64,000 bases of DNA, taken from assembly GCF_900115065.1 (NCBI RefSeq), contig NZ_FOVE01000001.1:223707-287706 (forward strand). The letters are read 5' to 3'. How positions within the stretch are numbered: the stretch's first letter is position 1; each line of letters begins with the position of its first letter. A program made the position numbers and the translations under genes. Under the pieces are notes generated by a model. The model saw only the letters and a list, made by a program, of their open reading frames with translations. It was not told the origin of the DNA and did not search any database. This DNA is from Formivibrio citricus (GTDB lineage Bacteria > Pseudomonadota > Gammaproteobacteria > Burkholderiales > Chitinibacteraceae). Below, piece after piece: positions 45,201-52,936 of the stretch.

Positions 45201-46909
45201 CCCGCGCCTATCTCGACCAGTTGATTGCGCTCGATAGCGAATCGCTGCGGGTCTACAACTACCCGGGCGATTTCAATTACGCCGACATCAACAATCTGGC
45301 CGCAAGCGAAGCGCGCGGCGAATACCTGCTACTGCTCAACAACGACACGGCCCCGCTCGATAAAGGCTGGCTGACCGAGCTTGTGAGCCAGCTTTCCCAG
45401 CCGGGAATCGGCGCGGTCGGTGCGCGCCTTCTGTTCCCCGATGGCAAGGTCCAGCAAGCCGGTTTCGTGTTGGGGCTGGAAGGTGCCGCGGAAACGCCGT
45501 TCTTCAACCTCTCCCACGAAGACCCCGGTTACCTTGGTCGCGCGCATACCGTGCAAGAGGTTACGGCTGTTTCGGCCTCGTGCATGCTGGTGCGGCGCGA
45601 TGCCTACGAGGCCGTCGGCGGTTTCGATACGCGCTACGATGTGGCCTATGCTGATGTCGAATTCTGCCTGCGCATGCGCCAGGTTGGCCATCGCATCCTC
45701 TGGACGCCGCACGCGTCGCTGATGCACGACGCCGGTGCGACCATGCGGGATGAAAGCCTGTCCGCGGGCTTGCAGGAGCGTATCGTTGCCAACCAGACCG
45801 ATTTCCTGCGCCTCAATCTGCCGGCGCTGGCACGTGACCCGTTTTACAACCCTAATCTTTCCCTGCGCGAGAAAGGCTGCAATCTGGAACAGCGCAAGGC
45901 GCTGACCTGGAATCCGCTGACCTGGAGGCCGTTGCCGCGCATTTTGGCCCACACCGGCGACAATATGGGGTGCGGCCACTATCGCGTAATCGAGCCCATG
46001 TCCGCAGCCACGCTGGCGGGCAAGATTGAGGGGAGTTACAGCTTTGGCTATTTCATGCCGGCGGAAATGGCGCGCTTCGAGGTCGATACCTGGTACCTGC
46101 AGCGCCAGTTCATGCCGGGACAGCGCGATTTGCTCAAGCGCTACAAGGAAATCCATCCCTGCAAAATTGTGTTCGAGCTGGATGACCTGATCACCAACCT
46201 GCCCAAGAAAAACGTGCATGGCGCGGGTATTCCCAAGGAAGTGGGCGATTGGCTGGCCGAATCCCTGTCGCTATGCGACCGCTTCATCGTCACCACCGAT
46301 TACCTGGCCGAACAGTACCGCCATATGATCGACGACGTGCGTGTAGTCAACAACACGGTCTATGGCGCCAAGTGGCTTGATCTCAAACCGCAGCGCCGCA
46401 CCTCGCGCAAGCCGCGTGTCGGCTGGGGTGGGGGGGTGAGCCACACCGGCGATCTGGAGCTGATCGTGGACGTAGTCAAGGAGCTGGCCAATGAAGTGGA
46501 CTGGATCTTCTTCGGCCTGTGCCCGGATGCCATTCGGCCTTATGTCAAGGAATACCATCCGGGCATCCCGATCGATCAATATCCGCAAAAGCTCGCTTCG
46601 CTGAATCTCGATCTGGCGATTGCCCCGCTCGAAATTCACCCGTTCAACGAAGCCAAGAGCAACCTGCGCCTGCTCGAATACGGCATTCTGGGTTACCCGG
46701 TCATCTGTACCGACATCCTGCCGTACCAGGGCGATTTCCCTGTCACCCGGCTGCGAAACGATCCAACGCTCTGGACCAAAACCATCCGCGAACATGTGTC
46801 AGATTTGGATGAATGCGCGCGCATGGGCGATAGCCTGCGCGAGCACGTGATCAAGCATTGGCTGTTGGAGAACAAGCTGGATGAATGGGTGAGGGCATGG
46901 CTGGATTGA
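42203..46909 (+). CDS. 1568-residue glycosyltransferase/methyltransferase fusion
   Basis: One uninterrupted frame with at least five parts. Residues 1-425 look like a GT-B transferase (VMHGVALAKPF, SNIEVESMMAGTPTINLMNW). Residues 430-680 are a SAM methyltransferase (IALDIGCAAGGTG at 463-475, ILADVLEHMYNP). Residues 700-940 are a GT2-like module with VYGDEDALDAYGNAG. Residues 955-1200 are a full GT2 domain (SILIPTREKPGQ, LLNNDTAPLDKGW, YADVEFCLRM). Residues 1245-1568 are GT4-like (GDNMGCGHYRVIEP, FELDDLITNLPK). The next gene is flagellin, so it probably builds the flagellin glycan. Such size is uncommon even for these clusters. Confidence 0.85.
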   Translation: MKQSAIVSFLWPRFQRALTAFCLREPGAVILTPAGHCDPNFLAQIEQLGGKVVALESLLGQEAHESAHREVNTALTDLDHYFESAGWKEKAGVLDADDAQLAAVLKGRAHAEVPGLAHIVEMLSVAAEQYDIRLVVLSEDVTVQGKTAAICARRNQVPSLQVMHGVALAKPFTVHGALFADYVAVYGQRGLESYLDVDVDPKRCFLTGNPAWDHYPAWMSDRPACRSRLDQRYKLQKDAPIVVFATTWAHYLTATADPKVFERTLTQFFEAVAELQRSGLKANFVVKGRGADANYDEVAQAAGLEEGDYLYATADTEDWVCGSDIVIGADSNIEVESMMAGTPTINLMNWFGLRLGPSFDAQSGVIEVEGRQLAQAIARLLTDPDHAAEQRQQLLAAAPRYNLGVDGKASERVGELMQRLMRPIQEKKYLWQQFLDVEDMDASGYHDVAKSHLVDMITCEPKIALDIGCAAGGTGALVKQRFAGCQVWGFELNRAAARMAANRLDRVLVGKFEDFDLELEGIAKGSVDVVILADVLEHMYNPWQVMTRLRPYLSPKAQVIVSIPNVRNLALMEDLARGNWRYDSWGLLDITHIRFFTYAEMVRFFQETGYRVAHNVWGIDDRLRDLYHQYKDVCPATIDTGKMVLKDVSIDELGELCSLQFWMVAEPADEQAQAPVHDSKQRAYARYLQDHSLSPVEANQFELRMAQWPHHPRYHFAIMAHNLPGEALLQTIRSFSEQYYYNVRLTVLSDQPAPAGLAEGQLEWWQTRGELFAEINSVFAETDADWCGVVSAGDQVARHALLFVSEALHTHPDWQAVYGDEDALDAYGNAGNALFKPDFSIDYLRSLPYAGSFVLFKCAAQAPGSFDATYPGNEIYDRMLRVYEQGGAKAIGHVAEVLFHRAHLQRYDDLPTQLLVDSGMAAVRAHLARSQVKAQVESGLLPGSYRVKYALDSRPLVSILIPTREKPGQLQRCLEGILDGTDYGNYEVLIVDHQSQTPQARAYLDQLIALDSESLRVYNYPGDFNYADINNLAASEARGEYLLLLNNDTAPLDKGWLTELVSQLSQPGIGAVGARLLFPDGKVQQAGFVLGLEGAAETPFFNLSHEDPGYLGRAHTVQEVTAVSASCMLVRRDAYEAVGGFDTRYDVAYADVEFCLRMRQVGHRILWTPHASLMHDAGATMRDESLSAGLQERIVANQTDFLRLNLPALARDPFYNPNLSLREKGCNLEQRKALTWNPLTWRPLPRILAHTGDNMGCGHYRVIEPMSAATLAGKIEGSYSFGYFMPAEMARFEVDTWYLQRQFMPGQRDLLKRYKEIHPCKIVFELDDLITNLPKKNVHGAGIPKEVGDWLAESLSLCDRFIVTTDYLAEQYRHMIDDVRVVNNTVYGAKWLDLKPQRRTSRKPRVGWGGGVSHTGDLELIVDVVKELANEVDWIFFGLCPDAIRPYVKEYHPGIPIDQYPQKLASLNLDLAIAPLEIHPFNEAKSNLRLLEYGILGYPVICTDILPYQGDFPVTRLRNDPTLWTKTIREHVSDLDECARMGDSLREHVIKHWLLENKLDEWVRAWLD

Positions 46910-47377
46910 TTTACTTGGTCCGGCCAGGATGAGTTTGAATTTTTGTCGTCATATCGCCGCAGAGCGGTATCCTGCGACGAAACTGCGGCAAGCCCACAGG
47001 ACCCCGGCCCTGCGCCGAGGTGGGCGTTCAAAAATATGGCCGACTGGTCGCTGACACTTCCAGTCTGGCACTCAGATGCCGTTTCGGGAGGGGGGGCATT
47101 CCCTTGCCTGAGCCGTGACCAGGCAAGCTAGCCCTGTCTCTGACGGGTTGATCAAAAAGCAACAGTCTTCGAGATTGCGAAGCATGAAATGTTGATGGCA
47201 AACAGGTCGAACCGGTGTCTGGAAAACCTTGCGAATCCGCAGTGCCTTTGAGCACGCTAGGGCGATCAGGACCGGACGCGCGAACGGCCCATTATGACAC
47301 GGGCAAGTAAGCCCTCCCCAGAGTCCGGATATACGTGTGCAGTCGAGGCTACAGTCAAAAACGTGAAATGCTTGCAA

Positions 47378-47411
47378 GTCGGGGGGAGTCCATGTACGGA
47401 TTCACTCCGAC
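47378..47411 (+). terminator. Possible terminator of the glycosylation operon
   Basis: GTCGGGGGGAGTCC pairs with GGATTCACTCCGAC around ATGTAC, with two G-T pairs and one mismatch. AGGGATGTTTTC follows, a weak T-run. It lies about 470 bases after the large fusion gene and just before the first flagellin promoter. Confidence 0.4.
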
Positions 47412-47440
47412 AGGGATGTTTTCTCCCCCACAATCAAGTC

Positions 47441-47467
47441 TAAAGTTTTCGGCTGGCAGGCCGAAAT
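47441..47467 (+). promoter_or_regulatory. Sigma-28 promoter P1 of fliC
   Basis: TAAAGTTT, 11 bases, then GCCGAAAT. This matches the FliA consensus TAAAGTTT-N11-GCCGATAA at the whole -35 and at six of eight -10 positions. Transcription would start near 47474, about 134 bases before ATG. Confidence 0.85.
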
Positions 47468-47521
47468 AGCGGACAAGCGTGGAGTTTTGTAACTGCGCCG
47501 GGATTTTTGAAAAATCTGCCC

Positions 47522-47548
47522 TAAAGTTATTCCAGGTGCAGACGATAT
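47522..47548 (+). promoter_or_regulatory. Sigma-28-like promoter P2 of fliC
   Basis: TAAAGTTA, 11 bases, then GACGATAT, 81 bases after P1 and with the same spacing. It would start transcription near 47555, about 53 bases before ATG. The -10 is a weaker match than in P1. Confidence 0.65.
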
Positions 47549-47607
47549 AAAGTAGGAAACTGGCTTTGTGCCGGTCTGGATAATTCAACTCTCCCAAGGA
47601 GAAGATC

Positions 47608-49134
47608 ATGGCATCAGTTATCAATACAAACGTACCGTCGTTAACGGCGCAGCGTAATCTGAGCAAGTCTCAGAGCAGCTTGAACACCTCTCTCCAGCGT
47701 CTCTCCTCGGGTTTGCGCATCAATAGCGCCAAGGATGATGCTGCTGGCTTGGCTATTTCCGAGCGTTTTACTTCGCAAATCAAGGGCTTGGATCAGGCTA
47801 AGCGCAATGCCAACGACGGGGTTTCCCTGGCGCAAACCGGCGAAGGTGCGCTGTCGCAGATGAGCGATTTGCTGCAGCGTGTTCGTGAACTGGCTGTTCA
47901 GTCGGCCAACGCTACGAACTCCCTGACTGATCGTCAGGCTATCAATTCCGAAGTGACGCAGCTTGTTTCCGAGCTGGATCGCTTCTCGCAAACCACCGAA
48001 TTCAACGGCCAGAAACTGCTTGATGGTTCGTTTGGCTCGGCAACGTACCAAGTCGGCGCCAATGCCAACCAGACCATTACCGCTACGACGGCTAACTTCC
48101 GTACCAGTCAGTATGGTTCCTATCAGTTGGGTAACGCGACGACAAATGCCTCAACGATGTCAACCGGTGGTACTACCCAATCTGGGATTATCAGCGCGCT
48201 TGCCACCGCTTCGTCCTCAGGTACGGTTGTTACCGGTAGCACGGCAGGTAGCTTGGTGCTGAATGGGGCCATTACTTCAGCAACGGTTGCTGTAGATGGT
48301 AACGACTCAGCCAAGGATGTTGCCACCAAGATCAATGCTGCAGGTACGGGTATCAAGGCGGATGCCAAGAACGAGTCGATTCTTACTCTGGCGAACGGCT
48401 TCTCTTATTCCTTGGCGGTGACGGGGAATGGCTCGGCTACGATCAGCTTTACGGTTAGCAATAATGACTTGAATGCGGCTGTTGCGGCGTTCAACGACAA
48501 GTCCGGTCAGACCGGGATTACCGCCAAGCTGGTTAACAACAACGCGAACATCCAGTTGACCAGTGCTGATGGTTCCGATGTTTACCTGGTGGATAACGGT
48601 TCTGCTGCTGGCGGTTCCATCGCGGTGTCTGGCGGGTCGACAATGCAATTGTCCGGCGCCTACAGTACGAGCGGTACCGGCATGCGGATTGGCGGGCAGT
48701 TGACGCTGGATTCCGATAAATCCTACTCGGTTCAGGCTTCAGGTTTCGCATTCGGTGCCGGCGCAGTTGCGGCAGGTGTAGCAGCCTCTGGAACGACGGC
48801 TTCGGGTTCGACTCTGTCCGCAGTGAGCGGGCTGGATGTAACGACCGTGGCCAACGCCACCAACGCCCTGCGTATCGTTGATAGCGCCATAGCTGCGATC
48901 AGCGGCCAGCGCGCCAAGTTCGGTGCCCTGCAAAGCCGCTTCGAAGCAACGATCAGCAACCTGCAGACGACTTCGGAAAACATGAGCGCAGCGCGCAGCC
49001 GTATCTTGGATACCGACTACGCGGCAGAAACCGCCAATATGACCAAGGGGCAAATTCTGCAACAGGCCGGTACGGCGATGCTGGCGCAAGCCAACTCGCT
49101 GCCGAACCAGGTGCTGAGTCTGCTGCAAGGCTAA
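47608..49134 (+). CDS. fliC: Flagellin FliC
   Basis: The filament protein, 508 residues. The conserved N-terminal D0/D1 part runs to about residue 155 ([39 protein letters not shown]) and the C-terminal part begins near 415 and ends [14 protein letters not shown]. The variable centre (about 160-410) is exceptionally rich in Ser, Thr, Ala and Gly, suited to O-glycosylation by the enzymes encoded upstream. AAGGAG precedes the ATG at 8 bases. Export needs FliS and FliW, both in this window. Confidence 0.98.
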   Translation: MASVINTNVPSLTAQRNLSKSQSSLNTSLQRLSSGLRINSAKDDAAGLAISERFTSQIKGLDQAKRNANDGVSLAQTGEGALSQMSDLLQRVRELAVQSANATNSLTDRQAINSEVTQLVSELDRFSQTTEFNGQKLLDGSFGSATYQVGANANQTITATTANFRTSQYGSYQLGNATTNASTMSTGGTTQSGIISALATASSSGTVVTGSTAGSLVLNGAITSATVAVDGNDSAKDVATKINAAGTGIKADAKNESILTLANGFSYSLAVTGNGSATISFTVSNNDLNAAVAAFNDKSGQTGITAKLVNNNANIQLTSADGSDVYLVDNGSAAGGSIAVSGGSTMQLSGAYSTSGTGMRIGGQLTLDSDKSYSVQASGFAFGAGAVAAGVAASGTTASGSTLSAVSGLDVTTVANATNALRIVDSAIAAISGQRAKFGALQSRFEATISNLQTTSENMSAARSRILDTDYAAETANMTKGQILQQAGTAMLAQANSLPNQVLSLLQG

Positions 49135-49164
49135 ATTGGCAGTAGAATGGTAAAGTAACAGTCA

Positions 49165-49193
49165 GCCCCGGCCAGGCAACAGCCTGCCGGGGC
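49165..49193 (+). terminator. Hairpin between fliC and flaG
   Basis: GCCCCGGCCAGGC pairs with GCCTGCCGGGGC around AACA, with one bulged base. No U-run follows. It can reduce read-through from fliC to flaG or stabilise the abundant fliC mRNA. Confidence 0.6.
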
Positions 49194-49216
49194 GCTACTC
49201 CAAGGAGGGACTGATC

Positions 49217-49603
49217 ATGCAGATTCAACAAACGACAGCGGTGGCTGCGAGTTTGCCTGTGGCATCGGCAACGAACCATGCGGCTGGAAAATCGGCCCCG
49301 GAAACCTTGGCAGCCTATTCAGCCAAACCGGTGGAGACTGCAACTCAACAGGCCGTACAGGCTACTTCTTCCGCACCGCAGGATGAGGAAGTGAAAGAAG
49401 CTGTGGCCAAGGTCAATGAAATGGTGTCCGGCATGAATCGCGGGTTGGAGTTTTCCGTGGATGAAGACACCGATATCAAGATTGTCAAGGTGGTCGATAC
49501 GGAATCCCGGGAAGTGATCCGTCAGATTCCCACCGAAGAAGTGGTGCAGATTTCCAAATGGCTGGATAAGTTGCAGGGCATTTTGTTGCGCGAACAAGCT
49601 TGA
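49217..49603 (+). CDS. flaG: Flagellar protein FlaG
   Basis: A 128-residue FlaG-family protein. The first half is Ala/Thr-rich and variable; the conserved second half reads VNEMVSGMNRGLEFSVDEDT and then VVDTESREVIRQIPTEEVV. FlaG proteins lie between flagellin and fliD genes and affect filament length in several polar flagellates. CAAGGAGGG lies before the ATG. Confidence 0.9.
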   Translation: MQIQQTTAVAASLPVASATNHAAGKSAPETLAAYSAKPVETATQQAVQATSSAPQDEEVKEAVAKVNEMVSGMNRGLEFSVDEDTDIKIVKVVDTESREVIRQIPTEEVVQISKWLDKLQGILLREQA

Positions 49604-49646
49604 ATTTTGTCAGTGGATCGCGGCTGCGGTCCCGGGAGGTGTGGTC

Positions 49647-51674
49647 ATGGCCACGGTTTCTTCGTTAGGCGCAGGTTCCGGTCTGGATTTGGAAAGCCTG
49701 GTTAGCAAGTTGATGCAGGTCGAGCAGCAGCCGTTGACCAAGTTGGTAACCAAAGAGGCCAAGATTCAGGCCAAGGTTTCCGCTTTGGGTTCGCTGAAGA
49801 GTGCCTTGTCAACGTTTCAATCCAGTGTTCAGTCGCTGACCGATTCGTCCAAATTCCAGCAGGCCACGGCCAGTGTCAGCGATTCCACGATTGCCACGGT
49901 TTCTGCAAGCAGCACGGCACAGACAGGTTCCTATAGCCTGGAAGTGGCGCAACTGGCTGCGGCGCACAAGTTGAAATCTGCAGCGTATACCAATACGACC
50001 GACGAAATCGGAACGGGAACGTTGTCGATTCAGTTCGGCACTTATAGCGCTGGCGTGTTTACCGCCAACGCCGACAAGCCGGCAGCAACAATCACCATCA
50101 GCTCTTCGCAGAATACGTTGTCCGGTGTGCGCGATGCCATTAATGCGGCAGATGCGGGCGTATCGGCTTCGATTGTCAACGATGGCAGCGGCAACCGTCT
50201 GGTGTTGACGTCAAGTTCCACAGGTGAATCCAGCAGCTTGCGGATTACAGCCACCGATGACGATGGCAACAATACTGACAACAGCGGCTTGTCCGAACTG
50301 ATTTACGATGCCTCGACTGGCGGTACTTCCAATATTTCTCAGGTGGTGGCGGCAAAAAATGCCCTGTTCACGCTGGATGGCATGTCGATTACCAAGTCGA
50401 GCAATACGGTGACGGATGTCATTTCCGGCATGACGCTCAATCTGTTGAAAAAAACGGAAACCGATTCACCGGTCACCATCTCCATCTCGCGCGATACCAA
50501 CACCGTAACCAAGGCGGTACAGGATTTCGTCAAGGCTTACAATACCCTGAATGCCAACATCAAGGATTTGGGGCACTACTCCTACAACAAGGATACCAAG
50601 GTCGCCGATGCTGGTGCCTTGCAGGGTGAATTTGCGCTGAAGTCCATCCAGACGCAATTGCGCGGTACGCTCAACGGTGTGTTGTCTGGTGGTGGTACCT
50701 ACACCCGCTTGTCCCAAGTGGGGGTGACTTTCCAGAAGGATGGCACGCTGGCTGTGGATACGGCCAAGTTGAGCACGGCAGTCAAGAATAACGCGGCTGA
50801 TGTGGCGAGCCTTTTCTCCGCGAACGGTGTTCCCACGGATGCGGGCATTACTTATGCCGGTGCTGGCGACAACACCACAATCGGTAACTACACGGTCAAT
50901 CTCACCCAGCTTGCTACCAAAGGAACGCTCAATGGCGCGGCGATTACCGTGCCCGTGACCGTCGATTCTGACAATGACAGCCTGAAATTCGAAATAGACG
51001 GCGTGCAGTCCAACAGTATTACCCTGTCGCAAGGTTCTTACACCGGCGCGCAACTGGCTGCGGAATTGCAGTCCAAGATCAACGGCGATTCTGCGCTCAA
51101 GGCATCCAGTGTGACGGTGGCCGTGACATGGAATTCCACCTCGAACCGTCTTGAAGTCGTATCGAATCGTTACGGCTCGGCCTCGAAGGTCGAGATTACC
51201 TCGCTCGATACCAATACAACCTCGACGCTTGGCTTGAGCATGGGCGCAGGTACGGATGGCTTGGATGTGGCCGGTACGATTGGCGGAACAGCCGCTACCG
51301 GCAGTGGTCAAACATTGACTTCGACTGAAGGTGCTGCGACGGGGTTGAAGCTAACGGTGCAGGGGACAACGACCGGATATCGCGGTACGATAGCTTTCAA
51401 TCGCGGTTTCGCCTATCAGCTCAACAAAACGCTGGATAGCCTGCTTTCGACCTCCGGCCCGATTGCCGCGCGTGTCGATGGCTTGAATGCCAGCGTGAAG
51501 CAGATCGATTCGCAAATGGAACGCTTGCAAACCCGTTTGGAAGATACTGAAGCGCGTTATCGAAAGCAATTCACGGCACTGGATACGACGGTTGCCACAA
51601 TGAAATCGACCAGTAGCTATTTAACCCAGCAGCTTGCCAGCTTGGCAAGTTTGTCGGGCTATAGCTCTGGTTGA
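49647..51674 (+). CDS. fliD: Flagellar filament cap protein FliD
   Basis: FliD forms the cap that folds flagellin at the filament tip. The N-terminal GSGLDLESLVSKLMQVEQQP and C-terminal DTTVATMKSTSSYLTQQL (coiled coil before it) are typical. With 675 residues it is longer than the ~470 of E. coli; the extra sequence is in the Ser/Thr/Gly-rich middle with two repeated flagellin-hook-like segments. ATG 49647 is preceded by GGGAGG. Confidence 0.95.
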   Translation: MATVSSLGAGSGLDLESLVSKLMQVEQQPLTKLVTKEAKIQAKVSALGSLKSALSTFQSSVQSLTDSSKFQQATASVSDSTIATVSASSTAQTGSYSLEVAQLAAAHKLKSAAYTNTTDEIGTGTLSIQFGTYSAGVFTANADKPAATITISSSQNTLSGVRDAINAADAGVSASIVNDGSGNRLVLTSSSTGESSSLRITATDDDGNNTDNSGLSELIYDASTGGTSNISQVVAAKNALFTLDGMSITKSSNTVTDVISGMTLNLLKKTETDSPVTISISRDTNTVTKAVQDFVKAYNTLNANIKDLGHYSYNKDTKVADAGALQGEFALKSIQTQLRGTLNGVLSGGGTYTRLSQVGVTFQKDGTLAVDTAKLSTAVKNNAADVASLFSANGVPTDAGITYAGAGDNTTIGNYTVNLTQLATKGTLNGAAITVPVTVDSDNDSLKFEIDGVQSNSITLSQGSYTGAQLAAELQSKINGDSALKASSVTVAVTWNSTSNRLEVVSNRYGSASKVEITSLDTNTTSTLGLSMGAGTDGLDVAGTIGGTAATGSGQTLTSTEGAATGLKLTVQGTTTGYRGTIAFNRGFAYQLNKTLDSLLSTSGPIAARVDGLNASVKQIDSQMERLQTRLEDTEARYRKQFTALDTTVATMKSTSSYLTQQLASLASLSGYSSG

Positions 51675-51692
51675 TTAGGCAAGGAGATATGA

Positions 51693-52157
51693 ATGAGCAT
51701 CGCAGCTCGCAAGGCGCTGAATGCCTATAACCAGAACAGCCTGAATGCAGCAGTAGAAGCTGCTTCTCCTCACCGGCTGATTATCATGCTCTATGAAGGA
51801 GCCATCAAGGCGGTGAATCTCGCCAAGCTGCATATGCAAAGTGGCGCGGTAGCCGGAAAGGGAGCTGCCGTTTCAAAGGCAATCGCCATCATCGAAGAGG
51901 GCTTGCGCCTTTCCCTGGACAAGGAAAAAGGCGGCGAGCTGGCAGAGAATCTGGATGCACTTTACGATTTTATGGCCCGTGAATTGCTGGAAGGCAATCT
52001 TCGCAATGATGAAGCCAAGCTGGATACGGTGCTGCGTTTGCTGACAGATCTGAAGGAAGCTTGGGAGAGCATTGACCCGGCCAAGCAAGTTGCAGCGCAA
52101 CCGGCCCCGGGCAATGTCCAGCGCGATGAGCAGCCGTTGAGCTATGGGCGCGTCTGA
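51693..52157 (+). CDS. fliS: Flagellin export chaperone FliS
   Basis: A 154-residue all-helical protein that binds the flagellin C-terminus before export. NQNSLNAAVEAASPHRLIIM and LYEGAIKAVNLAK show the family signature. It starts 19 bases after fliD and AAGGAG lies before the ATG. The C-terminal tail is Pro/Gln-rich. It overlaps fliT by 14 bases. Confidence 0.95.
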   Translation: MSIAARKALNAYNQNSLNAAVEAASPHRLIIMLYEGAIKAVNLAKLHMQSGAVAGKGAAVSKAIAIIEEGLRLSLDKEKGGELAENLDALYDFMARELLEGNLRNDEAKLDTVLRLLTDLKEAWESIDPAKQVAAQPAPGNVQRDEQPLSYGRV

Positions 52158-52464
52158 TAGTTTTTCTGCCTACGAGGGCGCGCGTTCGCTGGTTTCCGGG
52201 TTGCTGGAATTGGCGCGTTCGGAAAATTGGGATGCGTTCACGGAAGCGTTGCCCGAATACATGGCTTGCGTGACGCAATTGCAGGCAGTGGATTGGGCAA
52301 GTCTTTCCCTCTCGCAGCAAAAACAGTTGGCAGGAATCCTGGAAGAGTTGAAAATTCTTCAGGATGAGCTGGTTCAGTGCTCCGAAGCTCGCAAAGGCGT
52401 GCTTGCTGGCGAGCTGCACAGCCTGCACAACGAGAATAAACTTGGAAAGGCGTACCGCATGTAA
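52144..52464 (+). CDS. fliT: FliT-like flagellar chaperone
   Basis: A small helical protein of 106 residues placed directly after fliS and overlapping it by 14 bases, the usual position of fliT. FliT binds the cap protein FliD and, in enteric bacteria, FlhDC. The sequence (SLLELARSENWDAFTEALPEY in outline) fits but is weakly conserved, so the name comes mostly from position and size. Confidence 0.7.
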   Translation: MGASDSFSAYEGARSLVSGLLELARSENWDAFTEALPEYMACVTQLQAVDWASLSLSQQKQLAGILEELKILQDELVQCSEARKGVLAGELHSLHNENKLGKAYRM

Positions 52465-52506
52465 TTGCCGTGTCCCGTGTGCTCCGGGAAACGGAAGGGG
52501 CAATCA

Positions 52507-52926
52507 ATGGACGGCATTGTCATTACTTGGCCACAGCTTCTTTATCTTGGCCTGATTCTGGTTCTTTTCTATGCAGCAGAGTTGCTGCTGTTCTTGCGCA
52601 AGTCTTCACAAGGCAAACCCCGGGAAGCACAATTTCGCCGGCAGCTCGAGTCACAGGCGGAAGAGATTGCCGCGCTGCGCCAAGAGATGGAAAGCTTGAA
52701 GGTGCGCCTCGCATCTCTCCAAATTCAGCAGATACGGCACGAGCCGCAGGAAGAAGAGGTTCAGACCGGGTTTGTTTCAGAAGCTCTTCATGAAGATGCA
52801 ACGCCGTATAACCTGGCCATTCGCATGGCCCAGTCGGGTGCGGATGCCGATCAAGTCGCTGCCGGCTGCGGTATTTCGCGCGGGGAAGCTGATTTGATCG
52901 TTGCGCTTTACCGTTCCCAAACCTGA
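52507..52926 (+). CDS. DUF2802 membrane-anchored coiled-coil protein
   Basis: A 139-residue protein with one N-terminal membrane helix (QLLYLGLILVLFYAAELLLF), a coiled coil (SQAEEIAALRQEMESLKVRL) and a C-terminal helix-turn-helix-like DUF2802 part (YNLAIRMAQSGADADQVAAG, ending EADLIVALYRSQ). Proteins of this type lie in betaproteobacterial flagellar clusters; their role is unknown. The ATG at 52507 is preceded by AAGGGG; an earlier start at 52465 lacks support. Confidence 0.8.
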   Translation: MDGIVITWPQLLYLGLILVLFYAAELLLFLRKSSQGKPREAQFRRQLESQAEEIAALRQEMESLKVRLASLQIQQIRHEPQEEEVQTGFVSEALHEDATPYNLAIRMAQSGADADQVAAGCGISRGEADLIVALYRSQT

Positions 52927-52936
52927 GCAGGCCATC

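Larger units (their letters stand above)
46910..47607. other. Long non-coding leader region upstream of fliC
   Basis: No gene is supported in this 698-base stretch. It contains hairpins, the plainest being CTTGCCTG/CAGGCAAG at 47103-47127, and a 14-bp stem at 47378-47411 described separately. The last 170 bases carry the flagellin promoters. The 47130-47370 part shows nothing I recognise. Confidence 0.6.

Noticed and set aside
46940..47440. Cyclic di-GMP riboswitch or group II intron remnant before fliC
   Set aside because: The hairpins do not show the GEMM conserved loops or a group II domain V, and no reverse transcriptase remains.
47441..47467. Sigma-54 promoter for the flagellin gene
   Set aside because: No GG-N10-GC element with the TGGC/TTGC pattern was found; the sites match sigma-28.
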